From Schizochytrium sp. CCTCC M209059 (lineage: Eukaryota; Sar; Bigyra; Thraustochytrida; Thraustochytriidae), in NCBI GenBank assembly GCA_000818945.1, contig KN805377.1, positions 826,661-844,410 of the forward strand: 17,750 nucleotides of DNA. Reading direction: 5' to 3'. The notes under the pieces are model-generated. The model was not told the DNA's origin, ran no database searches, and was given only the letters and a program-made list of their open reading frames with translations. The position numbers and the translations under genes are program-made. Each line of letters starts with the position of its first letter. The stretch's first letter is position 1. Of the stretch, positions 1-9,200 are shown one piece after another.

Positions 1-182
1 ACAGATTGAGCGCCAGCCAGAGAGATCCAGGCGCGACGCGAGGCTCGGGCAGCGAGACGCAGGTGCGTGCGGGCGGGCGGCGCGCGGAGGCGCGGGCGCG
101 GGCGCGGGCGGGAGGAGCGGCGGCGACGGGGCCGCGAGGCGCGGAGAGACGAGGCGCGGAACGATGGAGGAGGCAGGCGGGT

Positions 183-201
183 AGGCAGGCAGGCAGGCAG
201 G
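183..201 (+). repeat. (AGGC)n tetranucleotide repeat in leader
   Basis: Nearly five perfect AGGC units, with diverged units just before. The same tetranucleotide, in the same sense relative to the gene, occurs as 17 units directly before the Prp43 start codon at 12566-12633. Confidence 0.9.
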
Positions 202-314
202 GATTGATTTGGTTTGATTTGATTTGGAGACGAAACGCGCCTCCGGGAGACGCGCGCGCACAGGGGAGCGGGCGGGCGAGAGAGGGCGGGAGGCAAGAGA
301 CAAGCGAGAAGAGT

Positions 315-346
315 TGTGTGCATGCACGCACGTACGCGCGCACGCA
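315..346. repeat. 32-nt perfect alternating purine-pyrimidine run
   Basis: Every step from 315 to 346 alternates pyrimidine and purine (GTGTGCATGCACG-type), and imperfect CG/TG-rich alternation continues to about 395. Such runs are known to favour left-handed Z-DNA under negative supercoiling. Whether it does so here is inference. Confidence 0.75.
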
Positions 347-429
347 AGTTCGCTTGCACGCTCGCACGCTTGCGCGCTTGCGCGCACGCTTGCTCGCAAG
401 AAAATCTTGGAGCAGTGAATTTCGACGAC

Positions 430-462
430 AAAAAGAGAAAAAGAAAAAAGAAAGAAAAAAGA
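430..462 (+). repeat. 33-nt polypurine (A/G) run
   Basis: An uninterrupted A/G stretch of AAAGA-type units in the leader of the succinyl-CoA ligase gene. It is a possible nucleosome-excluding or triplex-prone element. No function is shown. Confidence 0.8.
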
Positions 463-465
463 TTG

Positions 466-483
466 CGATCAATCGGTTGATCG
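466..483 (+). other. Perfect inverted repeat, 7-bp stem with 4-nt loop
   Basis: CGATCAA (466-472) and TTGATCG (477-483) flank a TCGG loop. It could form a small hairpin in DNA or in the mRNA leader, or be a palindromic protein-binding site. Short palindromes also arise by chance. Confidence 0.45.
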
Positions 484-585
484 ATGGATCGCGGAGGGGA
501 GAGGACAGAGGCCCGTGGCAAAGGCGGAGGAGGAGGAGGAGGGAGGACAGACGATTGAATGAATGTCCGCGGCGAGAGGTCAAGT

Positions 586-656
586 CAGGCCAGGCCAGGC
601 CAGGCCAGACCACACACAGACACACACACACACACGGAGCAGAGCAGAGCAGAGCA
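586..656 (+). repeat. Cluster of three microsatellites (CAGGC, CA, GAGCA)
   Basis: Four CAGGC units at 586-605, a CA-rich run at 611-635 interrupted by one GA, and four GAGCA units at 637-656. All lie within about 160 bases of the start codon at 750 and are probably transcribed as 5'UTR or lie at the promoter. Confidence 0.85.
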
Positions 657-749
657 TTGAACGAGACAGAGGACTGACTGACATACGACCGATCTTGGAC
701 GCGCGAGCAGACAGGAAAACCCAAACTACATACATACAAAGCAAGCAAG

Positions 750-1715
750 ATGCTCGCCCGGACGCTCAAGGCCTCGCGGCAGGCGGTCAACATGACCGCG
801 ACGCGCGCCATGTCGGCGACGGCCAACGTGTGGGTGGACAAGAACACCAAGGTGCTGTGCCAGGGCTTCACCGGCAAGCAGGGCACCTTCCACAGCGAAC
901 AGGCCATCGCCTACGGCACCAAGATGATCGGCGGCACTAGCCCCGGCAAGGGCGGCCAGGAGCACCTTGGTCTCCCCGTGTTCAACAGCGTCAAAGAGGC
1001 TCAGGATGCCGTCGGCGTTGACGCCTCCGTCATCTTCGTCCCGCCCCCCGTCGCCGGCAAGGCCATCCTGGAGGCCATCGAGGCCGAGGTGCCTCTCGTG
1101 GTCTGCATCACCGAGGGCATTCCCCAGCAGGACATGCTCAAGGTCAAGTGGCACCTCCAGCGCCAGACCACCACCCGTCTCATCGGCCCCAACTGCCCCG
1201 GTATCATCAAGCCCAACGAGTGCAAGATCGGCATCATGCCCGGCTACATCCACACCCCGGGTAAGATCGGCGTCGTCTCCCGCTCGGGTACTCTCACCTA
1301 CGAGGCCGTAGCACAGACCACCGAGACCGGCCTTGGTCAGTCCACCGTCGTCGGTATTGGCGGTGATCCCTTCAACGGCACCAACTTCATCGACTGCCTC
1401 GAGCGCTTCACCAACGACCCGGAGACCGAGGGTATCATCATGATTGGTGAGATCGGCGGCACCGCCGAGGAGGAGGCCGCAGAATGGCTCAAGCAGAACG
1501 GAAACCCGGACAAGCCCGTTGTCAGCTTCATCGCCGGCCTCACCGCTCCTCCCGGCCGCCGGATGGGCCATGCCGGTGCCATCATTGCCGGCGGCAAGGG
1601 TACTGCCAAGGCGAAGATGGAGGCTCTCCGCGACGCTGGCGTCCACGTCACCGAGTCCCCCGCCAAGCTTGGTGTCACCATGCTCGAGGCCATGAAGGCT
1701 CTTGGCAAGGCCTAA
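750..1715 (+). CDS. SUCLG1: Succinyl-CoA ligase (ADP/GDP-forming) subunit alpha, mitochondrial
   Basis: A 321-residue protein, the full length usual for this family. It pairs with a beta subunit to interconvert succinyl-CoA and succinate in the TCA cycle with substrate-level phosphorylation. The first about 24 residues (MLARTLKASRQ..., rich in Arg, Ala, Thr and Ser, no acids) look like a mitochondrial presequence. The CoA-binding Rossmann part follows (QGFTGKQGTFH near 38-48, GGTSPGKGG near 61-69). Next come IGPNCPGI (145-152) and the ligase part with VSRSGTLTYE (176-185). The phosphohistidine is His274 in RMGHAGAI. The ATG at 750 is the first in frame that gives the presequence. Codon choice is strongly biased to C/G-ending codons, more than in its neighbours, as expected for a highly expressed metabolic gene. 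No intron is needed. Confidence 0.97.
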   Translation: MLARTLKASRQAVNMTATRAMSATANVWVDKNTKVLCQGFTGKQGTFHSEQAIAYGTKMIGGTSPGKGGQEHLGLPVFNSVKEAQDAVGVDASVIFVPPPVAGKAILEAIEAEVPLVVCITEGIPQQDMLKVKWHLQRQTTTRLIGPNCPGIIKPNECKIGIMPGYIHTPGKIGVVSRSGTLTYEAVAQTTETGLGQSTVVGIGGDPFNGTNFIDCLERFTNDPETEGIIMIGEIGGTAEEEAAEWLKQNGNPDKPVVSFIAGLTAPPGRRMGHAGAIIAGGKGTAKAKMEALRDAGVHVTESPAKLGVTMLEAMKALGKA

Positions 1716-1767
1716 GCGAAGCGAGCGCTTTCTGTGTCAGCTGGCTTGCTCTCTCGACCCATTTCTG

Positions 1768-1821
1768 CTCCTTTTTTTCCTTTTCCTTTTCCTTTTCCCT
1801 TTCCTTTTTTTTTTTCTCTTC
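1768..1821 (+). repeat. 54-nt uninterrupted polypyrimidine tract in 3'UTR
   Basis: Made of CCTTTT-type units, it begins about 53 bases after the succinyl-CoA ligase stop codon and ends just before a likely polyadenylation signal. Probably part of the 3'UTR. It could bind pyrimidine-tract proteins or promote 3'-end formation, but this is inference. Confidence 0.75.
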
Positions 1822-1830
1822 GTAAGTAAA

Positions 1831-1836
1831 AATAAA
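1831..1836 (+). terminator. Candidate polyadenylation signal AATAAA
   Basis: A canonical hexamer 116 bases after the succinyl-CoA ligase stop codon, following the pyrimidine tract. Position and context suit 3'-end processing of that mRNA. Whether this organism uses AATAAA is unknown. Confidence 0.45.
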
Positions 1837-2232
1837 AAATCCTTTACCGCAAAAACAGCCAAACGCAGGCAAGCACAGGCTGTGTGGTGTGCGAATGAGA
1901 GCTCTCAAGTCTGCCCGAGAATGCAATGCTCAGCCAGACTGGTCCCTTGCTATTCCAATTGTAAATGTGGGAAATCACAAAACAGAACAGGTATACTATC
2001 AACCACAACGATCATGTGTCGCCTCGCACACGGCAAGGCTCTCTCTTTCTCTCTCTACAAGTAGACCTCACAATGTCTCTGGCGCAATCCAACTTCTCAA
2101 ACAAAAAGAGATGGAGAGCAATGGCAATTTCTTTCGAAGGAGGATGCCATCGCGACACTGTGAGTGACTGATAGAGAGAAAGCCGAACTTGCAAAAAGAA
2201 CATAAATTTACTATATGACTGGATAGCAAAAT

Positions 2233-2773
2233 CGCACAGAGCTTTTTCCCGGTCGGTGGGGTTCCCGCCCAAGTCCCAGGAGTCGACCAGTCGTCGCATG
2301 CCAACTCCAAGGCATTCTTCACCGCTTCTTTGGCCTCATCGAGGGACGCAGCCAAATCTTGCATTCATGTCTGAGCAATCTCGACTGAATCAGACGTAGC
2401 GAGGCCATGGAGAAAATATCCGTGGCGACTTGTGTTCATGCACGAGGAAGCGTGTGGTTAAGATCTTTGTCGGGATGAGAATATCAAGATCATTTCAATA
2501 TTTGAAAGTATTGACTTCCTGGTCCACACCATGTCGACGCAATGACCAATGCCCGATGCCCCAGGGGTCTTCGGGATTGATTTCCAGAGGCGTCCATGAA
2601 TTTGGCGACGTGTCAGCTCTCTCCTCGATGTCATAGTGAGTGCGCAACACTGTATCCGAGAGTCCGAAATTGAAACGTACAACTAGGTCCTGTTCGTTAG
2701 GCGACGGTAGCTCCGTGGTGTTGGGCCTAAAATCGCGCCCATATACCGGTGTGTCGCCGAAGCCGAAGAAATT
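2233..2773 (-). pseudogene. Unidentified coding-like relic
   Basis: On the minus strand a stop-free stretch of 92 codons (2773 down to 2498) has no ATG start but reads like ordinary protein, with segments such as PVYGRDFRPNTTE, LVVRFNFGLSDTVLRTHYD, and SWTPLEINPEDPWGIGHWSL. After a stop the same frame stays open for 35 more codons. A second frame starts with an ATG at 2364 and gives a helical, acidic stretch (QDLAASLDEAKEAVKNALEL) ending near DDWSTPGTWAG. I do not recognise the family. The pattern suggests the decayed 3' part of a gene with a stop and frame change, or exons of an intron-containing gene. Chance open frames remain possible. Confidence 0.25.
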
Positions 2774-2786
2774 TCATCCAACCTCA

Positions 2787-2913
2787 ATCATCGAAATTCT
2801 TCCCCAAAAGAGGGAGGAAGTAAGTCGAGACGAGCCTGCACGCCGTTCTCATCGTCGAAACTCTCCCAAAAAGGGAGGGAGCAAGTCGAGACGAGCTTGC
2901 TCGCCATTCTAGG
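2787..2913. repeat. Diverged tandem duplication, two copies of about 61-64 bp
   Basis: Copy 1 begins near 2787 and copy 2 near 2851. Shared blocks include TCGAAA (2791, 2855) and AAGTCGAGACGAGC (2822, 2883). The spacing changes from 64 to 61, so there is a 3-base indel. Each copy carries a small inverted repeat built on CTTCC/GGAAG or CTCCC/GGGAG around an A-rich loop. The copies are in different frames on the minus strand, so the duplication does not look coding. Confidence 0.65.
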
Positions 2914-3143
2914 GTGCAAGACCTTCGCGGCTCCGCAACGGGTATTGCGAGCTGACTTCGCTACGACTCGCGCGCGGCCGGTCGCCAAAGAAATTGGATA
3001 CTCCTTGCTCGATATCTTGCATGGTCGGAGTCGTCCACCATTGCGAACCTTTTCACTGACTGTTCGAGAGGGTCCTCGGCGAACGGTCGGATGGGCGCCA
3101 TCATGCCCTTCCCCTCGCTCGCAGGGCCGACGTGCGTGCTCGG

Positions 3144-3183
3144 CCCTCCTTTTTTTTCTCTCTTTTTTTTTTTTTTTTTTAAG
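3144..3183 (+). other. Polypyrimidine tract ending in AAG, possible 3' splice site
   Basis: Thirty-seven consecutive pyrimidines (3144-3180), mostly T, are followed at once by AAG. This is the shape of a eukaryotic acceptor, 50 bases before the first ATG of the giant IQ-motif gene. The IQ frame has a stop (TAA) at 3180-3182, inside the proposed acceptor, so an upstream exon is the only way the protein could extend. No matching donor was identified. It may instead be only a promoter T-tract. Confidence 0.3.
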
Positions 3184-3233
3184 ATTCTGCAAGTTGGCCT
3201 TGCGTCCCAGGGCTGGCTGGGCCACGAGCATTC

Positions 3234-6200
3234 ATGGCATGCATATTCCACACCGTCGGAGCCTCGCGCGAGGACGGGGCGCGGCCGCGCGTGTGGCCCA
3301 TGCGCGCTCGGCGCGTGCCGACCGCGCCAGCGTTTGCGTCAGCGTCGTCGGAATCCTTCACATGGGCGACGACAACGCAACGAGGCCAAGCTGGGGCACG
3401 CATGCGAGACGCTACTTCGTGCCTCTTGGCCCCGCACGGCGCTAAAAACGACCTGGACGGCCAGCGAGCCGCTGTAGCTACCCTGTACGCTTCCATCTGC
3501 GATACGCGTAACGATGTCGATGCCGATACCGATGCCGATGCCGATGCCGATGCCGATGCCGATGCCAACTGGGCTCTCGGTCCTCTTCGCGTCGATCTCC
3601 TTGGACCTCTCTTGTATCACGTCAACGACGAAAGTGCACCTCGGCGCCTTCGTATTCAGGCATGCCGTGTGCTTACCGCGCTCCTTGGCGGTAGCGGTAA
3701 TGCCACTGTTGCAAGCTCGTATGCATCCCTGTCACGTCTCATGGAGAAGGAACTCAACGATAATGAGCTACACGACGTCAACGACGACCATGTCGTAATG
3801 GGCAATGGGGACGTCGATCATAATGACGAGACGGTCACGCCAGAAATTCATGCCCATGAGCGGGAAGAACTCGAGAATCAGCGCACCGATCAAGACAAAG
3901 CGAAACGGAAACGGTCTTTGGCATTTGCAAAGAATCGCAAAGCACCAGGTGCCCGACAAACAATTCTAGGACCGAAGCGGGAAGACGCACGATTGACCCA
4001 GAAAAGGGATCAGCGACCGCGCGCAGAGCGTAAAGGTCTCATTGGCGTACTCCTCGGACGTGACGTCTCTCATGCAAAACAAAAGAGAGACACACGACGT
4101 TTCATGGGCTATGAAGTACCCATGCTTTGGTACCCCAAGACAAGTGAAGCACTGCGCGAACGACGCCAGCAAAGCCCACGATGTGGCGATGACGACAACG
4201 ACGATGTTGGCGACAACAACGACAATGTTCTGAATCGTAGTGGTCATGGTGGTGCTGACGATCCAAGCGAAAGACTCAAACTGCCACTGCTGACGCCGCC
4301 GGCAAAGTCAGTTCGCACCTTTCCGCGCATCGAAGATGCTAGCGTTGAGGAGCTCGATCGAGTTTTGGAACAAGAACGTGCGCTCTGGCATGAAATTGAC
4401 CGCGGGATCCGCGAGAAGCGCCTTGCCCTGCCCTCAAATTTTCTCCTCGAGCAAGGTCTCGAAGTGGCCTATGCACGCGAGGTAGCTCGGCGCGTCCTCG
4501 ATCGTCTCTTTCGGTATGCCGGTCGAGAACCCCTCCGCGGACCCTTTCGCAGATGGCACGCGCACACACTTGAACTCCGCTTTCAAGAATTTGCACGCTA
4601 CGCAAGTCTCGAGAAACTCCGACAAATAATTCGCCGCATGCTGTCTCTGCGCGTCGTGCGCGCATGGGACACATGGACCGTCTTTGTTGATGAGATCCGC
4701 AAACAAGAGCGACTTGCCGCCGCGATCGCCCTGCAACGCCGCTATCGTGGCAAGCAAGGCCGCCGTGTTTTTGCTGCGCATAAGGAACGATGGTACGCTG
4801 CGCGGCGTATTCAAACGTGGCGACGCATGCTTTGCAAAGTTACTGCATATACTGCCATCCGGGCCAAGATATGTCTTATTCAGCGCAACGAGCGCAAGTG
4901 GTCCGTGCGTCGCATGATTCTTCGCTGGCACGCAGCCGCCGTTCCCATTCAGGCCATGGCGCGCATGCGGCCTCGATACCTCTGGTTCCTGCGGGTCAAG
5001 GCCGCGACGCTCATGATCCAAGCCAATTATCGAGGCGTCCTCGGTCGCGTTCGCTTCAAGTATCTCTTTAACGAATTCGCGCTCGGCACGCAATACCATC
5101 GGCCCGCAGCCCTGCGCATCCAGCGATGTTGGCATCGACATCGGGCGTACGCTACTGTGCGTGCAATTCATGCCTACGAGTTCGCGATTAACAATGCCGC
5201 GCTCGCCATTCAAAAGCAGTGGTACATTTACAAGGAAGAATTCCCGGCCTTTGTCATGATGCGCGTCTATCTCATTCAAGACAAGGTAGACAAGATCGAG
5301 GCACGCCTCGAGAAGCGAGCTCGTCGTGCAGAGGCAGCACGCAGAATTCAGACGGTGATGCGCGGCGTTTATGCGCAACGACTTGTAGCGCGGCATCGTA
5401 TCGAGCACCACGCAGCAATTCCCATCCAGTCTTGTGCACGGGGCTTCGTCGCGCGACAGCGTGTTCACCGCTTTGCCGCGCTGCTCATCGGGGTCCGCCG
5501 GATTCAAAATCTTATACGCGTGTACTTTGCTCCAAGGCACGCCGCTGCGGCGCGCATCCAGACCGAAGTGCGCATGCGTCTGCTCCAAAGCGTTGAAGCG
5601 TCTAGAATTAGCTTGGAGCTGGACGCCAAGACGCAAACGCACTTTTCCTCTGCATTGCGCCAGTCACTCGCAATCCACCAGGAAAAGAACCTTTTGCGCA
5701 CGCGCGCGAGCATCGTGTTGCAAACACGATTGGCCCGCAGTATGGCGGCCAAGAAAGAGTTTGCGCAGCGCCAAGCCGCACGGTTGCTGCAGCGCATTGC
5801 AAAAGGCTACTTGGGAAGGTGTCGTGCGCGCCACTGTGCGCGCGTGGTCCGGCACAATGCTGCCCGCGCCTTTGTGGAGAATTTTGTTTCACGGACTCAT
5901 GCATACATGTCGGATCGCATCTTTGCTCGACGTGCCGGTGCTGCATGCCGCATTCAGTATTGGTACAAGGAGCGCAAGGCCGAAATTCACGCCAAAGCGC
6001 TTCGCAAGTGGCATGCTCGGCGCACCAAGGGAGCGCGCACGATCCAGCGTATCGTACGTGGCGTCCAAGGGCGCCGTCATCTCGCTCGCGACCGAGAACT
6101 GGACCGTCGCGTACGCACAAACCGATACAAGGGCCTGGAAGACCCGCGGGAAATAGCAGAGACTGCAATCATGCATGCCCGCGCCTTTTATGACATAGCC

Positions 6201-9200
6201 GATCCCATGGCCGGTATGCACCCGAGTCTCGTGCTGCATCGCTTAGGTCTTGGTCACCTGTGGGAGCCTTTGCACAAGGGTGCTTTTCACGTCAATGACC
6301 TGAGCAAGCTGTGTTCCATTCCTGACAAGGCCTTGCGAGAGTTCTTGAGCCCATATTCCGAGTCGGAGTCAGATGCGGCCGACGTGGCTGACCTCGTTGC
6401 TTTGGTGGGCGCAATACGTCTTCCACTCTCTGCCCGGCATTCAGACGCCTCGCACGCGCGGGTCTTGCGTCGCTTTGCATATATTCGCGACCCTCTTGTG
6501 GCACGTCGCGTCTATGCGGCGGTCTTTCCCGACCAAAGCAAGCGAGCAGAAAGCTTTGCAATCAAACTGCCCCCGAACTCGGTGACGCGCGCGCAGCTTC
6601 ACCGCTACATGCTAAAGTACAGGGGCCGCCCGAAAGAAGCCAAGGACCACGCCGAGGCAGGCCTGCTCGCCCTTCCTGATGCAGAGGCGGTGACCAAGTG
6701 GAACCTTCGCCGATTTCGCCAGTGTGCCAAGGTGTACGAGATGGCCCTCGAAACGATCGGGAAACGAGCTCTCACAGACGAATTGCGTCTCGTTGTCGCA
6801 GATGCCCTGTTACGGGCTCAGCGCCCCGACGCCAAGGAAAAGCGTGGCGGTTGCAATGAAATGCGCGTGGCCCTCGATCTTGTCATCAAGCTTGTGACGG
6901 CCGCCTGCAAGGTGCAGCAAGTGGTCCGTGCCAAGCTGGCCAGAGTTATGGTGCGGGCCTGTCTGGCAAGAAAGCGATACCGGGAAGATCTGCTCGAAGG
7001 CGGTATTTTGCGGAAAAACTGGCAACTTGAGCGCGAAAAGGAAGCGCGCGAGTACGAAGAGTACCTCGAGGCGCTGGCGCGCTACGAAGTCGAGCAGGGT
7101 CTTGCGAAGATTACCCGTTTTGGATTTCTCGAGGTGTGGGACGAGTATGCGCAAGCTTATTATTATACGGATGAAAATGGGACCGCCGAGGCCGTCTGGG
7201 AACGACCCGTGTACACGTTTGAGGAGGACGTGGCTGCACGCAAGATGCAGCTTCTCGTGCGCGGTCATGCAGCCCGCAATTTTCGACGTGCTCTTGAAGA
7301 AGCGCAACGTCGCCAGGAAGAAATGGCCGCACGACAGCGCGCGTGGGAAGACCTCGCACATGAACGTCTGAATTTGGTGACTTTCCGGCTGCGTTTCGAG
7401 ACGGTCATGGATGATAGCGAGGCGCAAAGGATTCCCATGTTTCCCTCGTGGCGTCGGAAACCTCTGTCGTGGAAAGATGCATGCCGAGACGCTGATGCCA
7501 AGCTTGAGCTTGCCACACTGCGACTTGGCGAGGCTCAGGCAGCTCTGGCGAATGCCATTCAGGCCGTGGAAGTCTCTGCCGCCCGGCGCGACAGGGGTCG
7601 CAAGCCCGGCGACGCGTGGTACGCCATGGTAAAGACGGGGAAACGAGACGTGTCCTTTGATACCCCGGGGTCGGTTCTCGCACATTGGGGCGCAGTTCGG
7701 GACGAGGAAACGGGACATTTGCGATTCAGGTGTCGGGTTCCAGGACATGGAGGGCTTCGTGACTCGCTTGCTGACTTGGAACGTCAGGCCATGCATCTGG
7801 AGGATGCTCCTGCGCTCGAGTTGCAAAAGGTTGCTGCAGAAATGCTTGCCGAGGACGCGTACTCGCGACAATGTGAGGCCCACGCATTTGTAGAGACTCG
7901 ACTGCCGCATGTTCTCACACTCTTTACTGATCCTGAGGCGACTTCTCTTTCGTATGACCTCAAGGCGAGACTGCGCGAGGAAGCCAGAGCAGCGACTCGT
8001 TTGGCAGCTCTTGCACGGGGCCATCTCGCGCGGCGCACGATGCGCGAGGCGCGGCTTGATGCTGCACGCGAGCATGCCGAGCGTCTGCTCGAAAGAGCAA
8101 AAACGAGTCACGAAGATGCTGCATCCGTACGGGCTCGATTGCATGTGCCTGTTTGCGTGTCGGCGGTGTACACCTTTGTGGACATGCCTTTTGGCTGGCG
8201 GGCGAAGCGCGATGGGTATGGGCGTACGTTTTATGTACACGACACGAGCTTTGAGACTGTTTGGGCGCGGCCAACGTTTGTGTGGGAGGAACAAGTTGCT
8301 GCCGGCATAATCCAGCGCGTGTATCGTGGTTGGCGAGGCCGATGCGCCTTTATCGAGGCGCTGCGTAGCGAGGGGGTGCGCCAAGTGGCGGAAATGGCAA
8401 TTGCCAAGGCTGCGACCACTGCATGTTTCGAGTATCCCGCGTCGGAGGGGGTGAGCGTGGAGATTTGGCTTGCACGACGCGGCCTGCACGAGATTGTGCG
8501 AGACGTTCTCGTGGAGCAACGGAGTGTGGAAAAGCGTACACGTCAACGTTTTCGATCGCTCATGGAAGCGCAAGCTCTCCCTTGGACGCGAGACCGTCTG
8601 GCCTGGTTCGGCATTAAGCGCGAGGATCATGTGGCTGCGATTATGGCGAGCGAAAAGGTTCCCGAGGAGAAGCTCTGTCTTTTGCGCGAGGCAGACGCCA
8701 TTGAGGCCCTTTTCTTGTCGCACTACCCTTCGCAGGGGGCACGGGCGCTCAAGTTTGCTGCACAAGCTGCGCAACTTTCGGACATGCCCATTACAATGTG
8801 CCAGCTTGAGACGCACCTGGCAAAGTACAAGGGCAAGCCTTCGCTTGCCACGGTACAATTGCAGGACGAGGTGTTTAACTTGCCAACGACAAGCACACCG
8901 AAAGACCAGGAGGCGGCTTTTTACTTGATGCTGGGGGCGAGTCGGCGCATCATGATCATTGCGGCGAATATGAAGCTGGAAAAACTTCACGGGGAGCTTT
9001 GCGAGCTGATGGAGAGGGCGCAAGCACTCTTGTCCAAGCCTGAAGAAGTCCAGCCACCCGGTCCATGGCTTTGTCGACGGCCGTGGCCACGGGAAGCCAT
9101 TGCGGCATTTGCCATGCGAGAAACACTCGAGCGTGCGCTGGCGTGGGAAAAGATGGCCGAGCGTGTGCAGCGCGTGTATCGAGACTATCGGAGTCTCATG

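Larger units (their letters stand above)
1..749 (+). promoter_or_regulatory. Upstream region and leader of the succinyl-CoA ligase gene
   Basis: No convincing gene lies here. The stretch is GC-rich and made largely of simple repeats: GGCA units, TTTGA units, a long alternating purine-pyrimidine run, a polypurine run, GGA units, CAGGC units, CA units and GAGCA units. An open frame from 6 to 677 exists but its translation is low complexity (Arg/Gly/Ala, His-Thr runs) and is explained by the repeats. Several ATGs (for example near 163, 485 and 563) precede the real start at 750, so either the mRNA starts late (after about 600) or part of the leader is spliced out. The bases just before the ATG are A-rich, which is a favourable start context. 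No clear TATA box was seen. Confidence 0.6.

Noticed and set aside
6..677. 223-codon plus-strand open frame in the leader
   Set aside because: Translation is low complexity and follows the microsatellites. There is no domain, and it ends before the real start.
726..1646. 306-codon minus-strand open frame
   Set aside because: It is antisense to the well-identified succinyl-CoA ligase gene, and biased codon use explains the lack of stops.
1822..1827. GTAAGT resembling a 5' splice donor
   Set aside because: It falls after the stop codon of the succinyl-CoA ligase gene with no matching acceptor nearby that would make sense. Probably chance in a T/A-rich 3'UTR.
4434..5642. 402-codon minus-strand open frame
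   Set aside because: It is antisense to the IQ array, with no domain and no independent support.
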